This document shows positions 41,867-51,523 of a stretch of 64,000 nt of DNA, piece after piece. How positions within the stretch are numbered: the first letter of the stretch is position 1; every line of letters begins with the position of its first letter. Origin of the DNA: Acidobacteriota bacterium (lineage in GTDB: Bacteria > Actinomycetota > Acidimicrobiia > Spongiisociales > UBA5794); assembly GCA_022562055.1 (NCBI GenBank), contig JADFQA010000004.1, positions 42,432 through 106,431 on the forward strand. Reading direction: 5' to 3'. Both the position numbers and the translations under genes were made by a program. The notes beneath the pieces are model-generated. The model did not search any database and was not told the origin of the DNA. It saw nothing but the letters and a program-made list of their open reading frames with translations.

Positions 41867-43945
41867 GTGGATCCGCTGATTTGGCTTTACCTGTCGATGG
41901 CCGCTGGTGTCGGCGCACTGGTGTTGGCCGCAATATTCGCCAGAGAAGTGAACGCTGCAGACCCCGGCAACGACCGGATGGTCGAACTCATGCAAGACAT
42001 CCGTGAGGGCGCAATGACGTTCCTCCGGCGTGAGTACACGGCGGTCACAGGCTTCGTCGCGGTGATGGCAGTCCTGATATTTGTGTTGCTCGACTGGGGT
42101 CGGCCGTGGGGTGCGATCGCTTACATCTTCGGTGCGGCGTTGTCAGCCCTTGCCGGGTTCATTGGCATGCGTGTCGCAACGGCTGCAAACGCCCGCACCG
42201 CACAAGCCGCGTTGGAAGGTGGAATCAACAAGGCTCTGCCGCTCGCGTTCCGCGGTGGCGCAGTCATGGGTTTCACCGTGGCCGGTCTTGGTCTTTTCGG
42301 TTTTTCCTTCGGCTACTGGTTTTTTGAAGTCATCCTTGAACTCGACGCATCGTTTAGCGTCATCACCGCCATCGGCCTTGGTGCTTCGACGATTGCATTG
42401 TTTTCCCGCGTTGGTGGTGGAATCTTCACAAAGGCCGCCGACGTCGCCGCCGACCTCGTCGGCAAGGTCGAGGCAGGCATCCCCGAGGACGACCCCCGTA
42501 ATCCAGCGGTTATTGCGGACAACGTTGGGGACAACGTCGGCGATGTTGCCGGTATGGGCGCCGACCTCTTCGAGTCATACATCGGGGCGCTGGTCGCCCC
42601 GATCGTATTCGCTTCGTTTGCGTTCTCAGCCGCGACGGATGGCTTCCGGCTGGCAACGTTCATGTACCCACTGCTGATCGCAACTATCGGGATGGGTGCT
42701 TCGATCATCGGGTCGTTCTTCGTGAAGCCGGGCAAGGGAAGTCTGGCATCGGCCCTGCACAAGGGAACGTGGGTCGCAGCAGGACTCACCGTTGGGGTTG
42801 TCGCAATTCTCACCCCGTTGCTGTTCGACGGTCTCACTGAAGTTGAGAACGTATGGGGGCTGTTTGGTTCGGTTGTTACGGGTTTGGTTATCGGTCTTGC
42901 AATCGGGCAAATATCAGAGGTATTCACTTCCGACCACTACCGGGTTGTCAAGGGAATCGCCAAACAGTCTGAAACGGGGGCTGCCACGGTGGTGCTCGCC
43001 GGTATTGCGGACGGGATGCGGTCCGCTGCGTACTCGGTGATCGTCGTCGCTGCGGGCATGGGTGTCGCCTACGCCGGTGGCGAAGCTGCATTCACCTTCG
43101 AAAACTCGGGTATTTACGGTATTGCCATCGCCGCAATCGGGGTATTGGCGACGCTCGGTATCACGGTGTCGGTCGACGCATATGGGCCAATCGCTGACAA
43201 CGCCGGTGGAATCGCCGAGATGGCTGGGTTGCCCGCCGAGGTTCGCGAGACGACCGACGCCCTCGACTCGCTCGGTAACACGACCGCCGCGGTGGCAAAG
43301 GGATTCGCAATCGCTTCCGCCGCCGTCACCTCGCTTGCTCTGTTCTTCACTTTCCGTGAGGCAGTTGGACGCGACAACCTGCCGGTTCTCGACATCCTCG
43401 ACATTGAGGTAATGATCGGGTTGTTCATCGGCGGGATGTTCCCGTTCCTATTTGCTTCGATGACGATCAAAGCGGTCGGTAGGGCTGCGTTTGAGATGAT
43501 CGAAGAAGTACGTCGCCAGTTCCGCGAAATTCCAGGGTTGCGCGAGGGCAAAGAGGGCGTACGTCCCGACAGCGCACGTTGCGTGGACATTTCAACGAAG
43601 GCCGCACTGCGCGAAATGATTATCCCCGGCTCGCTTGCCGTTGCATTGCCGATCGTGACCGGATTCATCTCGGTCAAAGCACTAGGCGGTCTCCTAGCCG
43701 GCGCCCTCCTGACAGGGTTCTTGCTCGCAATATTTATGTCGAACGCCGGTGGTGCGTGGGACAACGCCAAGAAGTTTATCGAAGCCGGCGCCCACGGCGG
43801 CAAGGGTTCGGAGTCCCACAAGGCGGCCGTTGTGGGTGACACTGTGGGTGACCCCTTCAAGGACACGGCGGGTCCCGCAATGAACATCGTCATCAAGGTC
43901 ATGACGATCGTGTCGCTGATCTTCGCCTCGGCGTTCGTGGGTTAG
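41867..43945 (+). CDS. hppA: K+-dependent membrane-bound pyrophosphatase
   Basis: 692 residues, about 16 membrane helices. PPi site motifs are DVAADLVGKVEAGIPEDDPR and NVGDNVGDVAGMGADLFESY, and the second acidic site is AGGAWDNAKKFIEAGAHGG with GDTVGDPFKDTAGPA. In LGNTTAAVAKGFA an Ala occupies the position that is Lys in K+-independent enzymes, so K+ stimulation is predicted. It couples PPi hydrolysis to H+ (or Na+) pumping; the ion cannot be settled here. PPi from CoA ligases of the aromatic pathway would be a substrate source. GTG start. Confidence 0.93.
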   Translation: MDPLIWLYLSMAAGVGALVLAAIFAREVNAADPGNDRMVELMQDIREGAMTFLRREYTAVTGFVAVMAVLIFVLLDWGRPWGAIAYIFGAALSALAGFIGMRVATAANARTAQAALEGGINKALPLAFRGGAVMGFTVAGLGLFGFSFGYWFFEVILELDASFSVITAIGLGASTIALFSRVGGGIFTKAADVAADLVGKVEAGIPEDDPRNPAVIADNVGDNVGDVAGMGADLFESYIGALVAPIVFASFAFSAATDGFRLATFMYPLLIATIGMGASIIGSFFVKPGKGSLASALHKGTWVAAGLTVGVVAILTPLLFDGLTEVENVWGLFGSVVTGLVIGLAIGQISEVFTSDHYRVVKGIAKQSETGAATVVLAGIADGMRSAAYSVIVVAAGMGVAYAGGEAAFTFENSGIYGIAIAAIGVLATLGITVSVDAYGPIADNAGGIAEMAGLPAEVRETTDALDSLGNTTAAVAKGFAIASAAVTSLALFFTFREAVGRDNLPVLDILDIEVMIGLFIGGMFPFLFASMTIKAVGRAAFEMIEEVRRQFREIPGLREGKEGVRPDSARCVDISTKAALREMIIPGSLAVALPIVTGFISVKALGGLLAGALLTGFLLAIFMSNAGGAWDNAKKFIEAGAHGGKGSESHKAAVVGDTVGDPFKDTAGPAMNIVIKVMTIVSLIFASAFVG

Positions 43946-43973
43946 CGAGTCGAAGCGCGCGAGGGGCGGTCGG

Positions 43974-44186
43974 CTAGTCGTCCAGCGGGCGCATGTCGGG
44001 GTCGTCGCGGCGGGCTTTTTCATCACGGTCTTTGCGTTCCCAGTACTGGGTCTCGGCCCTGCGTTGGGTCCGTCGGATGAGTGCGTACAACCCGAGGACT
44101 ATCGCCGCCCCGAGCACCCAGACGACGCCCCCGCCGATCGGCTCTTCGGCTCCCTGGTGCGCGGAAGCAAGCAGAACATTGAACAT
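43974..44186 (-). CDS. Small membrane protein, unknown
   Basis: 70 residues: a membrane helix GGGVVWVLGAAIVLGLYALI (about 18-37) and a charged tail RRTQRRAETQYWERKDRDEK. It is convergent with hppA and divergent from the histidine phosphatase gene. No family recognised. Confidence 0.55.
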   Translation of the reverse strand: MFNVLLASAHQGAEEPIGGGVVWVLGAAIVLGLYALIRRTQRRAETQYWERKDRDEKARRDDPDMRPLDD

Positions 44187-44283
44187 GCAACGATTCTAGC
44201 TGTGGCAACTGCGCTGTCACGATCGCAGCCGTGCCGCGAGCGGTGGCCTAGTCTTCGTCAAACGCTTGGCCGGAGGGACAACT

Positions 44284-45504
44284 GTGGATGTCGAAATCGT
44301 GCTTGTCAGGCACGCACAAACTGAGGCCAACGCTGCGGGCATCTGGCAGGGGCAAGCCGATTCTGACTTTTCGCTAGCCGGTGCCGATCAGGTCGCTCGT
44401 CTCCGAAAGTGGCTCTCTGGAGAGACGTTTGACCGGGTCATCGTGTCCCCGCTTGGCCGGACCAAGGCGACCGCACGCGCAATTTATGGTGACGGCTTCG
44501 AGATCGACGATAGGTGGCGCGAGCCAAGCGTTGGCGAATGGGAGGGGATGGGGTACAAGGAGATAGCGGCGCTAGAGCCACAAAAGTACTTTGCTTTGAT
44601 GAGCGGTGAAAACGTTTTGCTCGATGACGAGTTCCTCACCGATGTAGCCCACCGAACTAAGGCGGCGTTTGACGACATCGTCGGCGCAGCATCGGACGGT
44701 GATCGAGTGCTTGTCGTGAGCCACGCATTGGCGTTGTTGATGTTTGCATCATCCATTTTTGGCAACCCGAAACAGGGGAGTCTTGGCATCCAGGCGAACA
44801 CCGGTGTCACCAGAGTCATCTTCGACGATGGTCACACCGAAATCTCGTCGTACAACGACACCGGCCACCTCGATCCCCTCGTGCCGTCTGTTCGTGAGGG
44901 AGATTCGCAGATTGTGCTTGTGCGTCACGGCGAAACTGAATCGAACCTTATGGGCCACTGGCAGGGTCAGAGCGATGGTGTGCTCTCGCCCGAGGGACAC
45001 GAACAGGCGCGTCGTCTGGGTGAGCTGGGGTTGCGGCTCGATGCTGTGTACTCATCTCCGCTCGGTCGGGCGCGTGCCACTGCAAAGCAGTTGGTGACGG
45101 AGGCGGACGAGCTACGCATCGTCGACGACGTTCAAGAGCTCGATTTTGGGGCGTGGCAGAATATGCGGTCGGTTGACATCGCCGCTCAATTCCCCGACGA
45201 ATGGGACTTGCTCCGAAACCAAAATCACGACATCCCTCGCGGTGGCACCGGCGAAACGTTCGCCGATGTGCAAAAGCGTGTCACGGTTGCTGTTGACCAG
45301 ATCGCGCACGACCATGTTGGTGAAAGCGTTGCTGTGGTCTCTCATGGTGGTGCCACTCGGGCTTTTGCGCTCGGTGTTCTCGGGCATGGATACGCAGAAC
45401 GTCGGCGTCTCGCGATTCTTGGAAACACCGCATACGCCCGATTCATATACACACCGCGGGGCACCCAGCTAGCCTCGTGGAACTGCGCACCACACCTGAG
45501 GTAG
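44284..45504 (+). CDS. Tandem histidine phosphatase (two phosphoglycerate-mutase-like domains)
   Basis: 406 residues consisting of two PGM-like domains. Domain 1 has LVRHAQTEANAAGIWQGQAD and the second His in VLVVSHALALL; domain 2 (from about residue 217) has LVRHGETESNLMGHWQGQSD and VAVVSHGGATRAF. Both keep the catalytic RH pair, so both may be active. The similar HWQGQ/IWQGQ motifs show an internal duplication. GTG 44284 is preferred (GGAGGG 7 bases upstream) over TTG 44266. The substrate is unknown; cobalamin phosphatase or acid phosphatase activity are possible. Confidence 0.82.
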   Translation: MDVEIVLVRHAQTEANAAGIWQGQADSDFSLAGADQVARLRKWLSGETFDRVIVSPLGRTKATARAIYGDGFEIDDRWREPSVGEWEGMGYKEIAALEPQKYFALMSGENVLLDDEFLTDVAHRTKAAFDDIVGAASDGDRVLVVSHALALLMFASSIFGNPKQGSLGIQANTGVTRVIFDDGHTEISSYNDTGHLDPLVPSVREGDSQIVLVRHGETESNLMGHWQGQSDGVLSPEGHEQARRLGELGLRLDAVYSSPLGRARATAKQLVTEADELRIVDDVQELDFGAWQNMRSVDIAAQFPDEWDLLRNQNHDIPRGGTGETFADVQKRVTVAVDQIAHDHVGESVAVVSHGGATRAFALGVLGHGYAERRRLAILGNTAYARFIYTPRGTQLASWNCAPHLR

Positions 45505-45508
45505 ACCC

Positions 45509-46588
45509 ATGCGGCTTCTTGTCGTCACCAATGACTACCCACCGAAACCCGGAGGCATCCAGCAATACCTTGTCAACCTTCTCGATGCCATGCCACACGA
45601 CGTTCGGGTTCTCGCTCCGGCCGATCCGCTGGCGGCGGACGAGCCTTCTGTCCATCGGTTCGGGAAGGCTTTCATGTGGCCGACACGGGCCGTTAAGCGG
45701 TGGATTGTTGCCCAGGCGGTCGACTTTCGTCCCGACGTGATCCTCTTCGGCGCGCCACATCCCCTTGCATGGCTGGGGCCGGTGTTACGAGAGGAGCTTG
45801 GGGTGCCGTACGCCGTGTTGTGCCACGGCGCCGAGATCACCGTTCCCGCTGCTTTTCCGATTACGCGACAGCTATTGCGCCGGCCCCTGAAGTCCGCTGA
45901 TGCGTTGTTTGCGGTCTCGGAATTCACCCAACAGCGCTTGCAGCGACTGACCGGTCGAACGGCCTCGTACATCGGCGGAGGTGTAGATCCCGACGGTTTT
46001 TCGGCCATCCATCGTGGCGTGCCAAAAGGACCGATTACCGTTGGGTGCGTAGCGCGGTTCGTCCCGAGAAAGGGCCAGCTACGCCTCATCAAGGCGGCCG
46101 AGCGGCTGTTCGATCAGGGAATCACTGTCAACCTCTTGCTCGTCGGCCGGGGTCGCCAAGAGGCGGTGATCCGCAAAGCCGCGGCGTCTTCACCAGTCTC
46201 GATCCGGGTAGAGGTCGACGTTCCGTGGCAGCGCCTTCCCGAGCTGTACGGCGAGATGGATGTTTTCTGCATGCCGTGCAAGAGCCGCTGGGGCGGACTC
46301 GAGGTAGAGGGCCTGGGTCTGGTGTTCCTTGAGGCTGCTTCGACCGGGCTCGTGGTGATTGCGGGTGACTCAGGGGGTTCGCCCGAGACGGTCCGCGAGG
46401 GCAGCACCGGATACGTCGTGTCCAGTATCGATGAGATCGTCGCGGCGATTTCTGCACTGGACGCTGATCGCGAGCTGCTGGTTGACATGGGTACCGCAGG
46501 TCGACGGCTCGTGGAACAGGAGTTCACATGGGGAGCGGTGGCGTCGAGGATGCAACCAGAGCTAGACCGAATTGTCGCCGAAAGCTAG
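45509..46588 (+). CDS. GT4-family glycosyltransferase (PimB-like)
   Basis: 359 residues of the GT-B fold. The N-terminal motif is VVTNDYPPKPGGIQQYLVNL, the donor site region is GCVARFVPRKGQLRLIKAAE, and the conserved Glu segment is EVEGLGLVFLEAASTGLVVI. The closest named relatives appear to be the mannosyltransferases PimB of phosphatidylinositol mannoside synthesis, typical of actinobacteria. It starts 4 bases after the phosphatase stop and overlaps the next, opposite gene tail to tail by 4 bases. Confidence 0.8.
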   Translation: MRLLVVTNDYPPKPGGIQQYLVNLLDAMPHDVRVLAPADPLAADEPSVHRFGKAFMWPTRAVKRWIVAQAVDFRPDVILFGAPHPLAWLGPVLREELGVPYAVLCHGAEITVPAAFPITRQLLRRPLKSADALFAVSEFTQQRLQRLTGRTASYIGGGVDPDGFSAIHRGVPKGPITVGCVARFVPRKGQLRLIKAAERLFDQGITVNLLLVGRGRQEAVIRKAAASSPVSIRVEVDVPWQRLPELYGEMDVFCMPCKSRWGGLEVEGLGLVFLEAASTGLVVIAGDSGGSPETVREGSTGYVVSSIDEIVAAISALDADRELLVDMGTAGRRLVEQEFTWGAVASRMQPELDRIVAES

Positions 46589-47703
46589 CGGGCGCGTCTC
46601 ACTAGCAGCGGGATGTGCATCTCTTCAGGAGTTGTGCCGCCATGGTTTCCCAGCATCCTGTCGTCGGCGTGTCGGTGGAGCAGTACCCAGCCATCTTCTG
46701 CGACAAGAGCACCGTCGGGGATTCGCTCGGCGAACGACGTATGGTGTGGAGCAGGACCCCACATGTGCACCATCTCATCGATCGGGACCCATGTAGCTGG
46801 AAGACCCTCTGCCATCGCGGCCCCGTCGCCCTTGACCATCATCACCCGGCTGTCCCCAAAGAGAACTCGACCCTCGTGGTCGGCGCGGTCAATTTTGAAA
46901 CGTTGTTCGCGAGGAAAGTCGACATGTCCGTGGTCTGCAGTCCCAACGAGCGTCACGTTGTCCGCCAGCCGTTCTGATAGCCGTGACCAGATGGTCGAAA
47001 CGGTCGTGATCGCCTCCGCATACTTTTCATGCTGCTGGCCGTACAGGTGGGCAGCGAAGTCGACATGGGGGATGTACGTCACGATCAGCCGACCCGGTTG
47101 CGCGGCAAGCTCGACGGTTGCATTGACGATCTCTTGTTCTGAATGGGCTGGCTCGAATCGACAGCCCCGGTACAGCAGTCGCGTAAGGCTCGATCCCTCG
47201 AAGTTGGCCGGTTGCACCGTGATCGCTTCAACGCCCCCGGCCTTGAGACGCTCCCAAGTGTTTGGTGCCGGTAGGAAGTCGTCGGTGTCAAGCTTTGTTG
47301 CCTCTCCCCACAGAGTTGTCCATCGGATTGTGTTGACGACCGTATCGTGCTCGGGCAGATGGAGCGTGTAGGCGAGCAGGCCATGTTGGCTGGGTGGTTG
47401 TGCGGTTGCGATACATGCCAGGCTCACAGTTGTCGTCGTCGGAAACGGTGCGTCGAGAGTCGCGACTTGATGGGATCGGATGTCTTGCGCGTCGGGATGA
47501 TCGAGCTGGCGCACTCCGAGTCCATCGATGACGACCAGCACGTACGTTTCGCCATGCGGGATGAGGTCTGCAATGCCGGGTTCCAACGTCTTGTGTGGAG
47601 AGCTGCCGACGAGACGCTCTTCGACTGTGGCCACAAGATTGGGGAGGCTCGCTCCGTCGTAGCGAGGTGTGGTGAGCACATGAGTTGGCTTGGTTTCGAC
47701 CAC
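46585..47703 (-). CDS. Alkaline-phosphatase-superfamily nucleotide pyrophosphatase/phosphodiesterase
   Basis: 372 residues. Metal site VLVVIDGLGVRQLDH, nucleophile Thr in APFPTTTTVSLACIATAQPP, and LVGTADHGHVDFP with the second metal set follow the NPP-type order. No signal peptide is seen, so it is cytoplasmic. GTG 47703 has AAGGAGGG 5 bases upstream; the longer frame is not needed. Substrate unknown. Confidence 0.82.
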   Translation of the reverse strand: MVETKPTHVLTTPRYDGASLPNLVATVEERLVGSSPHKTLEPGIADLIPHGETYVLVVIDGLGVRQLDHPDAQDIRSHQVATLDAPFPTTTTVSLACIATAQPPSQHGLLAYTLHLPEHDTVVNTIRWTTLWGEATKLDTDDFLPAPNTWERLKAGGVEAITVQPANFEGSSLTRLLYRGCRFEPAHSEQEIVNATVELAAQPGRLIVTYIPHVDFAAHLYGQQHEKYAEAITTVSTIWSRLSERLADNVTLVGTADHGHVDFPREQRFKIDRADHEGRVLFGDSRVMMVKGDGAAMAEGLPATWVPIDEMVHMWGPAPHHTSFAERIPDGALVAEDGWVLLHRHADDRMLGNHGGTTPEEMHIPLLVRRAR

Positions 47704-47783
47704 TGGCCCTCCTTGGTGGCAATGGAGCGACGGTATCGACGCTGCCTCAGAGGAAACGCTAGACGCGTGGATCCTGGCTGACT

Positions 47784-47811
47784 TTGGGCCGTCCGCTTCG
47801 CTACCTATACT
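47784..47811 (+). promoter_or_regulatory. Candidate promoter of the nuo operon
   Basis: TTGGGC (47784-47789), 16 bases, TATACT (47806-47811), ending 57 bases before the nuoA start. The -10 is good and the -35 weak. Confidence 0.4.
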
Positions 47812-47868
47812 CGCACCTCGAGGGCGACCTTCCGGCATGTTCACGGCGGAAATGAAGGATAAGAGAGA

Positions 47869-48249
47869 GTGTCAAGCTACTTCGGGGACTACGTCACTGT
47901 TGCTGTTTTCCTGATTGTTGGTGCCATTGTTGTCGGTGGCGGTGTCATCATGGCAAAAATGCTCCAACCGCATAACCCGACCGCCCTCAAAAGCCAGGTG
48001 TACGAGTGCGGAATCGAACCGGTCGGATCCGGGTGGAGCCAGTCTCACGTCCGGTATTACATCTTTGCGTTGTTGTTTCTCATCTTCGATGTCGAAGCAG
48101 TCTTCATTTTCCCCTGGGCTGTGCAGCTTGAAAGCTTCGCGAATGCCGGCCTTGGCGTCTTTATCCTCATCGAGATGTTGATCTTCATCGCGATTCTTGT
48201 GCTGGGGCTTGTGTATGCAATACGCAAGGGAGTGCTCACGTGGGAATAG
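47869..48249 (+). CDS. nuoA: NADH-quinone oxidoreductase subunit A
   Basis: 126 residues, three membrane helices. [20 protein letters not shown] carries the conserved acidic loop with the Cys, and [16 protein letters not shown] is the second signature. GTG start. First gene of the 11-gene complex I operon; overlaps nuoB by 10 bases. Confidence 0.95.
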   Translation: MSSYFGDYVTVAVFLIVGAIVVGGGVIMAKMLQPHNPTALKSQVYECGIEPVGSGWSQSHVRYYIFALLFLIFDVEAVFIFPWAVQLESFANAGLGVFILIEMLIFIAILVLGLVYAIRKGVLTWE

Positions 48250-48737
48250 TCGACAAGTTTGACATGCCGAAGCCGGTCTCGTGGCTCCTCAACTGGTCGC
48301 GCGCGTATTCGTTGTATTTCTTCCAGTTCGGACTGGCGTGCTGTGCGGTCGAAATGATGGCAGCTTCCGCCCCTCGGTATGATTTCATGCGCCTTGGCAT
48401 CATCCCGTTGCCCGCCTCCCCCCGTCAGGCCGACCTCATGGTTGTCGCCGGCACCGTCACCGACAAGATGGCTCCGGCAATCCGCCGCCTGTGGGAGCAG
48501 ATGCCAGATCCGAAGTACGTCATCTCGATGGGTTCGTGTTCGAACTGCGGGGGGCCCTACTGGGACTCCTATTCGGTCACGAAGGGTGTCGACCAGGTGA
48601 TTCCGGTCGACGTGTACATCCCGGGGTGCCCTCCCCGGCCCGAGGCTCTGATGGAAGGCATCGTCGTGTTGCAGAAGAAGATCCGCAACGAGAATATGCG
48701 CGAAAAGTGGAGCGAGCGTGACCGACAGCCCGTCTGA
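48240..48737 (+). CDS. nuoB: NADH-quinone oxidoreductase subunit B
   Basis: 165 residues. Ligands of the terminal N2 [4Fe-4S] cluster are visible: [25 protein letters not shown] and [15 protein letters not shown] start inside nuoA. It passes electrons to quinone at the NuoB/NuoD interface. Confidence 0.96.
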   Translation: MGIVDKFDMPKPVSWLLNWSRAYSLYFFQFGLACCAVEMMAASAPRYDFMRLGIIPLPASPRQADLMVVAGTVTDKMAPAIRRLWEQMPDPKYVISMGSCSNCGGPYWDSYSVTKGVDQVIPVDVYIPGCPPRPEALMEGIVVLQKKIRNENMREKWSERDRQPV

Positions 48738-49326
48738 CGCCGCCGAGGAAACCACCCAGAACGAACCGCTCGCCGAGTTCGCCGCTGCGATGGCCGATGC
48801 TGTCGGAGCCACCGATTGGTCGGCTGATAACGGGACTGTGCGCCTTCGTGTCGAGCGATCCGACTGGGTCGTGGCTGTACAGAAGGCGGTCGACGCCGGT
48901 ATGGATTTCTTTTCGTTTCTGTCAGCGATCGACTGGGCCAACGAAGTCGAGGTCGGAGATGGCGTGCAGGCCGACACCGTCGACGAGCGTTACGAGTTGA
49001 TTTGCCGCCTGTCCACAACGACCAGTGCCGACGCCGTCCATCTGGTCACGGACCTACCCAAGGATGACGCGTCTGTGCAGACGCTCACCGCGATATTCGG
49101 CGGTGCGTCGTGGCATGAGCGTGAGGCGGCCGAAATGTTCGGTATCGACTTCGTCGGCCATGGCGACCTCAAGAAGTTGTACCTCCCTGACGAGTTCGAA
49201 GGGCATCCGCTTCGCAAGAGCTTTCCCCTGCTCACGCGCGAGATCAAACCGTGGCCCGGGACTGTCGACGTCGAGGACAAGCCGTCCACGTCGAACGTTG
49301 AAGCCGACCCTGGAGCTGCGCAATGA
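48718..49326 (+). CDS. nuoC: NADH-quinone oxidoreductase subunit C
   Basis: 202 residues. [20 protein letters not shown] and [18 protein letters not shown] are the 30-kDa subunit signatures. An acidic N-terminal ~25 residues precedes the conserved domain. GTG start, 20-base overlap with nuoB. Not fused to nuoD. Confidence 0.95.
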   Translation: MTDSPSDAAEETTQNEPLAEFAAAMADAVGATDWSADNGTVRLRVERSDWVVAVQKAVDAGMDFFSFLSAIDWANEVEVGDGVQADTVDERYELICRLSTTTSADAVHLVTDLPKDDASVQTLTAIFGGASWHEREAAEMFGIDFVGHGDLKKLYLPDEFEGHPLRKSFPLLTREIKPWPGTVDVEDKPSTSNVEADPGAAQ

Positions 49327-50516
49327 GCCCGCTCGAGCAGGGAGGCACCATCCAGATATCCGACGCTGCGGTCTCTGTCGAACTTGAGACTCCGGGGATG
49401 ACTCTGAACATTGGACCGCAACATCCGTCAACGCACGGAGTGCTGCGACTCATTGCCAAGGTCGACGGTGAACGTATCTCGTCGATAGAACCGGTCATTG
49501 GGTACATGCACCGGGGATACGAGAAGCTCGCGGAAGTGCGCAGCTACGCCCAGATCATGACGCTCATCAACCGGATCGACTGGACGGCCGGGTACGCAAA
49601 CGAAATCCCGTTTGTTGTTGCAATTGAACGTCTCATGGAGATCGAGGTGCCGCCGCGGGCGCAGTACATCAGGGTCATCCTCACCGAAATGACCCGAATT
49701 TCCGCTCACCTTTTGTTCATGTCATCGTTCCCGCTTGAACTTGGTGCATCCACCCCGCTCATGTATGCGGTCCGAGACCGTGAGTATCTGCTTGGGCTGC
49801 TGGAGAGCGTGACCGGCGGACGGTTCCATCCGAACTTCAACCGAGTCGGTGGTGTCAGGCCGGTGTATGGCGGTGGCAAGATCACCAAGAAGCAAAGCCA
49901 GGATCTGCCCGCAGGTTTCATCAACGAGACCCGCGACATGGTCAAACTCATCAGGGGCACCTGCGACACGCTCGACAATTTGGTCACGGGGAACGAAGTG
50001 TTCAAGGCCCGCACCCAAGGTATCGGATTCATCTCTCAGGAGCAGGTGCATGCGTACGGGATCTCCGGACCAAACGCTCGCGCCTCGGGCATCGATTTCG
50101 ATGTACGCAAACATGAGAACTACCTGCCCTACGACAAGTTCGACTTTGAAATCCCCACCCAACAAGCCGGAGACTGCTATTCGCGCCACCTCGTGCGCAT
50201 GGCCGAGATTCGCGAGAGCTTGAAGATCATCGAACAGGCTGTCGGCGACCTCCCCGGCGGTGAACTGCGGGCCAAGGTGCCGCGCATTTTGAAGGTTCCG
50301 AAAGGCGAGATCTACGTCCGTGGTGAAAACCCCAAAGGTGAAATGGGTTACTACCTAGTGTCCGAGGGAGGGCAGATCCCGTACCGGCTGAAGATTCGGA
50401 CGGCGTCGTTCTCCAACTTGTCGGTACTCCCGGACCTTATGCACGGCGCCCTATTGCCCGACCTCGTGGCGATTCTCGGCAGCCTCGATTTCGTTCTTGG
50501 AGATGTCGATCGATGA
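49323..50516 (+). CDS. nuoD: NADH-quinone oxidoreductase subunit D
   Basis: 397 residues. LNIGPQHPSTHGVLRLIAKV, PVIGYMHRGYEKLAEVRSYA and the C-terminal YYLVSEGGQIPYRLKIRTAS and LDFVLGDVDR are diagnostic of the 49-kDa quinone-site subunit. [NiFe]-hydrogenase Cys ligands are absent, as expected for complex I. It overlaps nuoC and nuoH by 4 bases each. Its mitochondrial homologue is methylated by the MidA homologue NDUFAF7; midA follows this operon. Confidence 0.96.
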   Translation: MSPLEQGGTIQISDAAVSVELETPGMTLNIGPQHPSTHGVLRLIAKVDGERISSIEPVIGYMHRGYEKLAEVRSYAQIMTLINRIDWTAGYANEIPFVVAIERLMEIEVPPRAQYIRVILTEMTRISAHLLFMSSFPLELGASTPLMYAVRDREYLLGLLESVTGGRFHPNFNRVGGVRPVYGGGKITKKQSQDLPAGFINETRDMVKLIRGTCDTLDNLVTGNEVFKARTQGIGFISQEQVHAYGISGPNARASGIDFDVRKHENYLPYDKFDFEIPTQQAGDCYSRHLVRMAEIRESLKIIEQAVGDLPGGELRAKVPRILKVPKGEIYVRGENPKGEMGYYLVSEGGQIPYRLKIRTASFSNLSVLPDLMHGALLPDLVAILGSLDFVLGDVDR

Positions 50517-51523
50517 GTTTTGGGGTGCTGCTCACAGTCAAGGTGCTCGCTGTGCTCGGACTTATGCTTGGTGGTGCGGTCGTTGTGATTTTCGCGGAGC
50601 TCAAAATCGGCGCGCACATGCAAAACCGCGTCGGACCGTATTTTGCCGGAGGTCGCTACGGGTGGGCACAGCCGATCGCCGATGCCCTCAAGTTCATGCA
50701 AAAAGAGGACCTCGTCCCCGACGGCGCCGACGTACGTGTCTACAAAATGGCACCGTACATTGTCTTGATGGGAACTATCGGCGTATTCGTTGTGCTCCCA
50801 ATCTCGCCGCGGTTTGTCGCCCGCGACCTCGACCTTGGCGCGTTCTACGCCTTGGCGATCTCGTCTTTGACAACGCTCGGTGTGTTGATGGCCGGCTGGT
50901 CGTCGAACAACAAATACTCGCTCATCGGTGGCCTTCGGGCGGCCGCTCAGTTGATCGCCTATGAGTTACCGCTTGTTCTCGCGGTTGTTGCAGTAGTTAT
51001 TCAGGCCGAAACGGTATCAATTTCGGGCATCATTGAAGCGCAGGCGAACCCGGCGTTTTCGGTCGGGGGCCTCGATGTTGTTCTACCGTACGTGTTGTCT
51101 GGCCAGATCGTCGGATTTGCGATCTTTATGGTCGCATCCCTTGCTGAGCTCAACAGGATCCCGTTCGACTTACCAATCGCCGAGTCAGAGCTGACCATGG
51201 GATTTGTTACCGAGTACTCGTCGATGCGTTTTGCGATGTTCTTCCTTGCCGAATATGCCGGCATCCTCTCGATGAGCGCCCTCGCGACCGCGTTCTATCT
51301 GGGTGGTTACTACGTCCCTGGTCTGCCCCTGTCGACAATCGAGGTCCTTGGGCCGGTGATCTTCATATCAAAAGTGTTGGTCTTGGCATTTGTGATGATC
51401 TGGCTGCGATGGACATTGCCGAGGCTCCGTGAGGACCAGCTGCAAATACTTGCTTGGAAGTGGATGATCCCGGCCGCTCTTGCCAACATCGTGATAACAG
51501 CAACTTTCAAGGTGGTATTCTGA
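50513..51523 (+). CDS. nuoH: NADH-quinone oxidoreductase subunit H
   Basis: 336 residues, eight membrane helices. GAHMQNRVGPYFAGGRYGWA, ELNRIPFDLPIAESELTMGF and FVTEYSSMRFAMFFLAEY define the quinone-tunnel subunit. It follows nuoD directly because nuoE, nuoF and nuoG are missing. Confidence 0.96.
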   Translation: MSFGVLLTVKVLAVLGLMLGGAVVVIFAELKIGAHMQNRVGPYFAGGRYGWAQPIADALKFMQKEDLVPDGADVRVYKMAPYIVLMGTIGVFVVLPISPRFVARDLDLGAFYALAISSLTTLGVLMAGWSSNNKYSLIGGLRAAAQLIAYELPLVLAVVAVVIQAETVSISGIIEAQANPAFSVGGLDVVLPYVLSGQIVGFAIFMVASLAELNRIPFDLPIAESELTMGFVTEYSSMRFAMFFLAEYAGILSMSALATAFYLGGYYVPGLPLSTIEVLGPVIFISKVLVLAFVMIWLRWTLPRLREDQLQILAWKWMIPAALANIVITATFKVVF

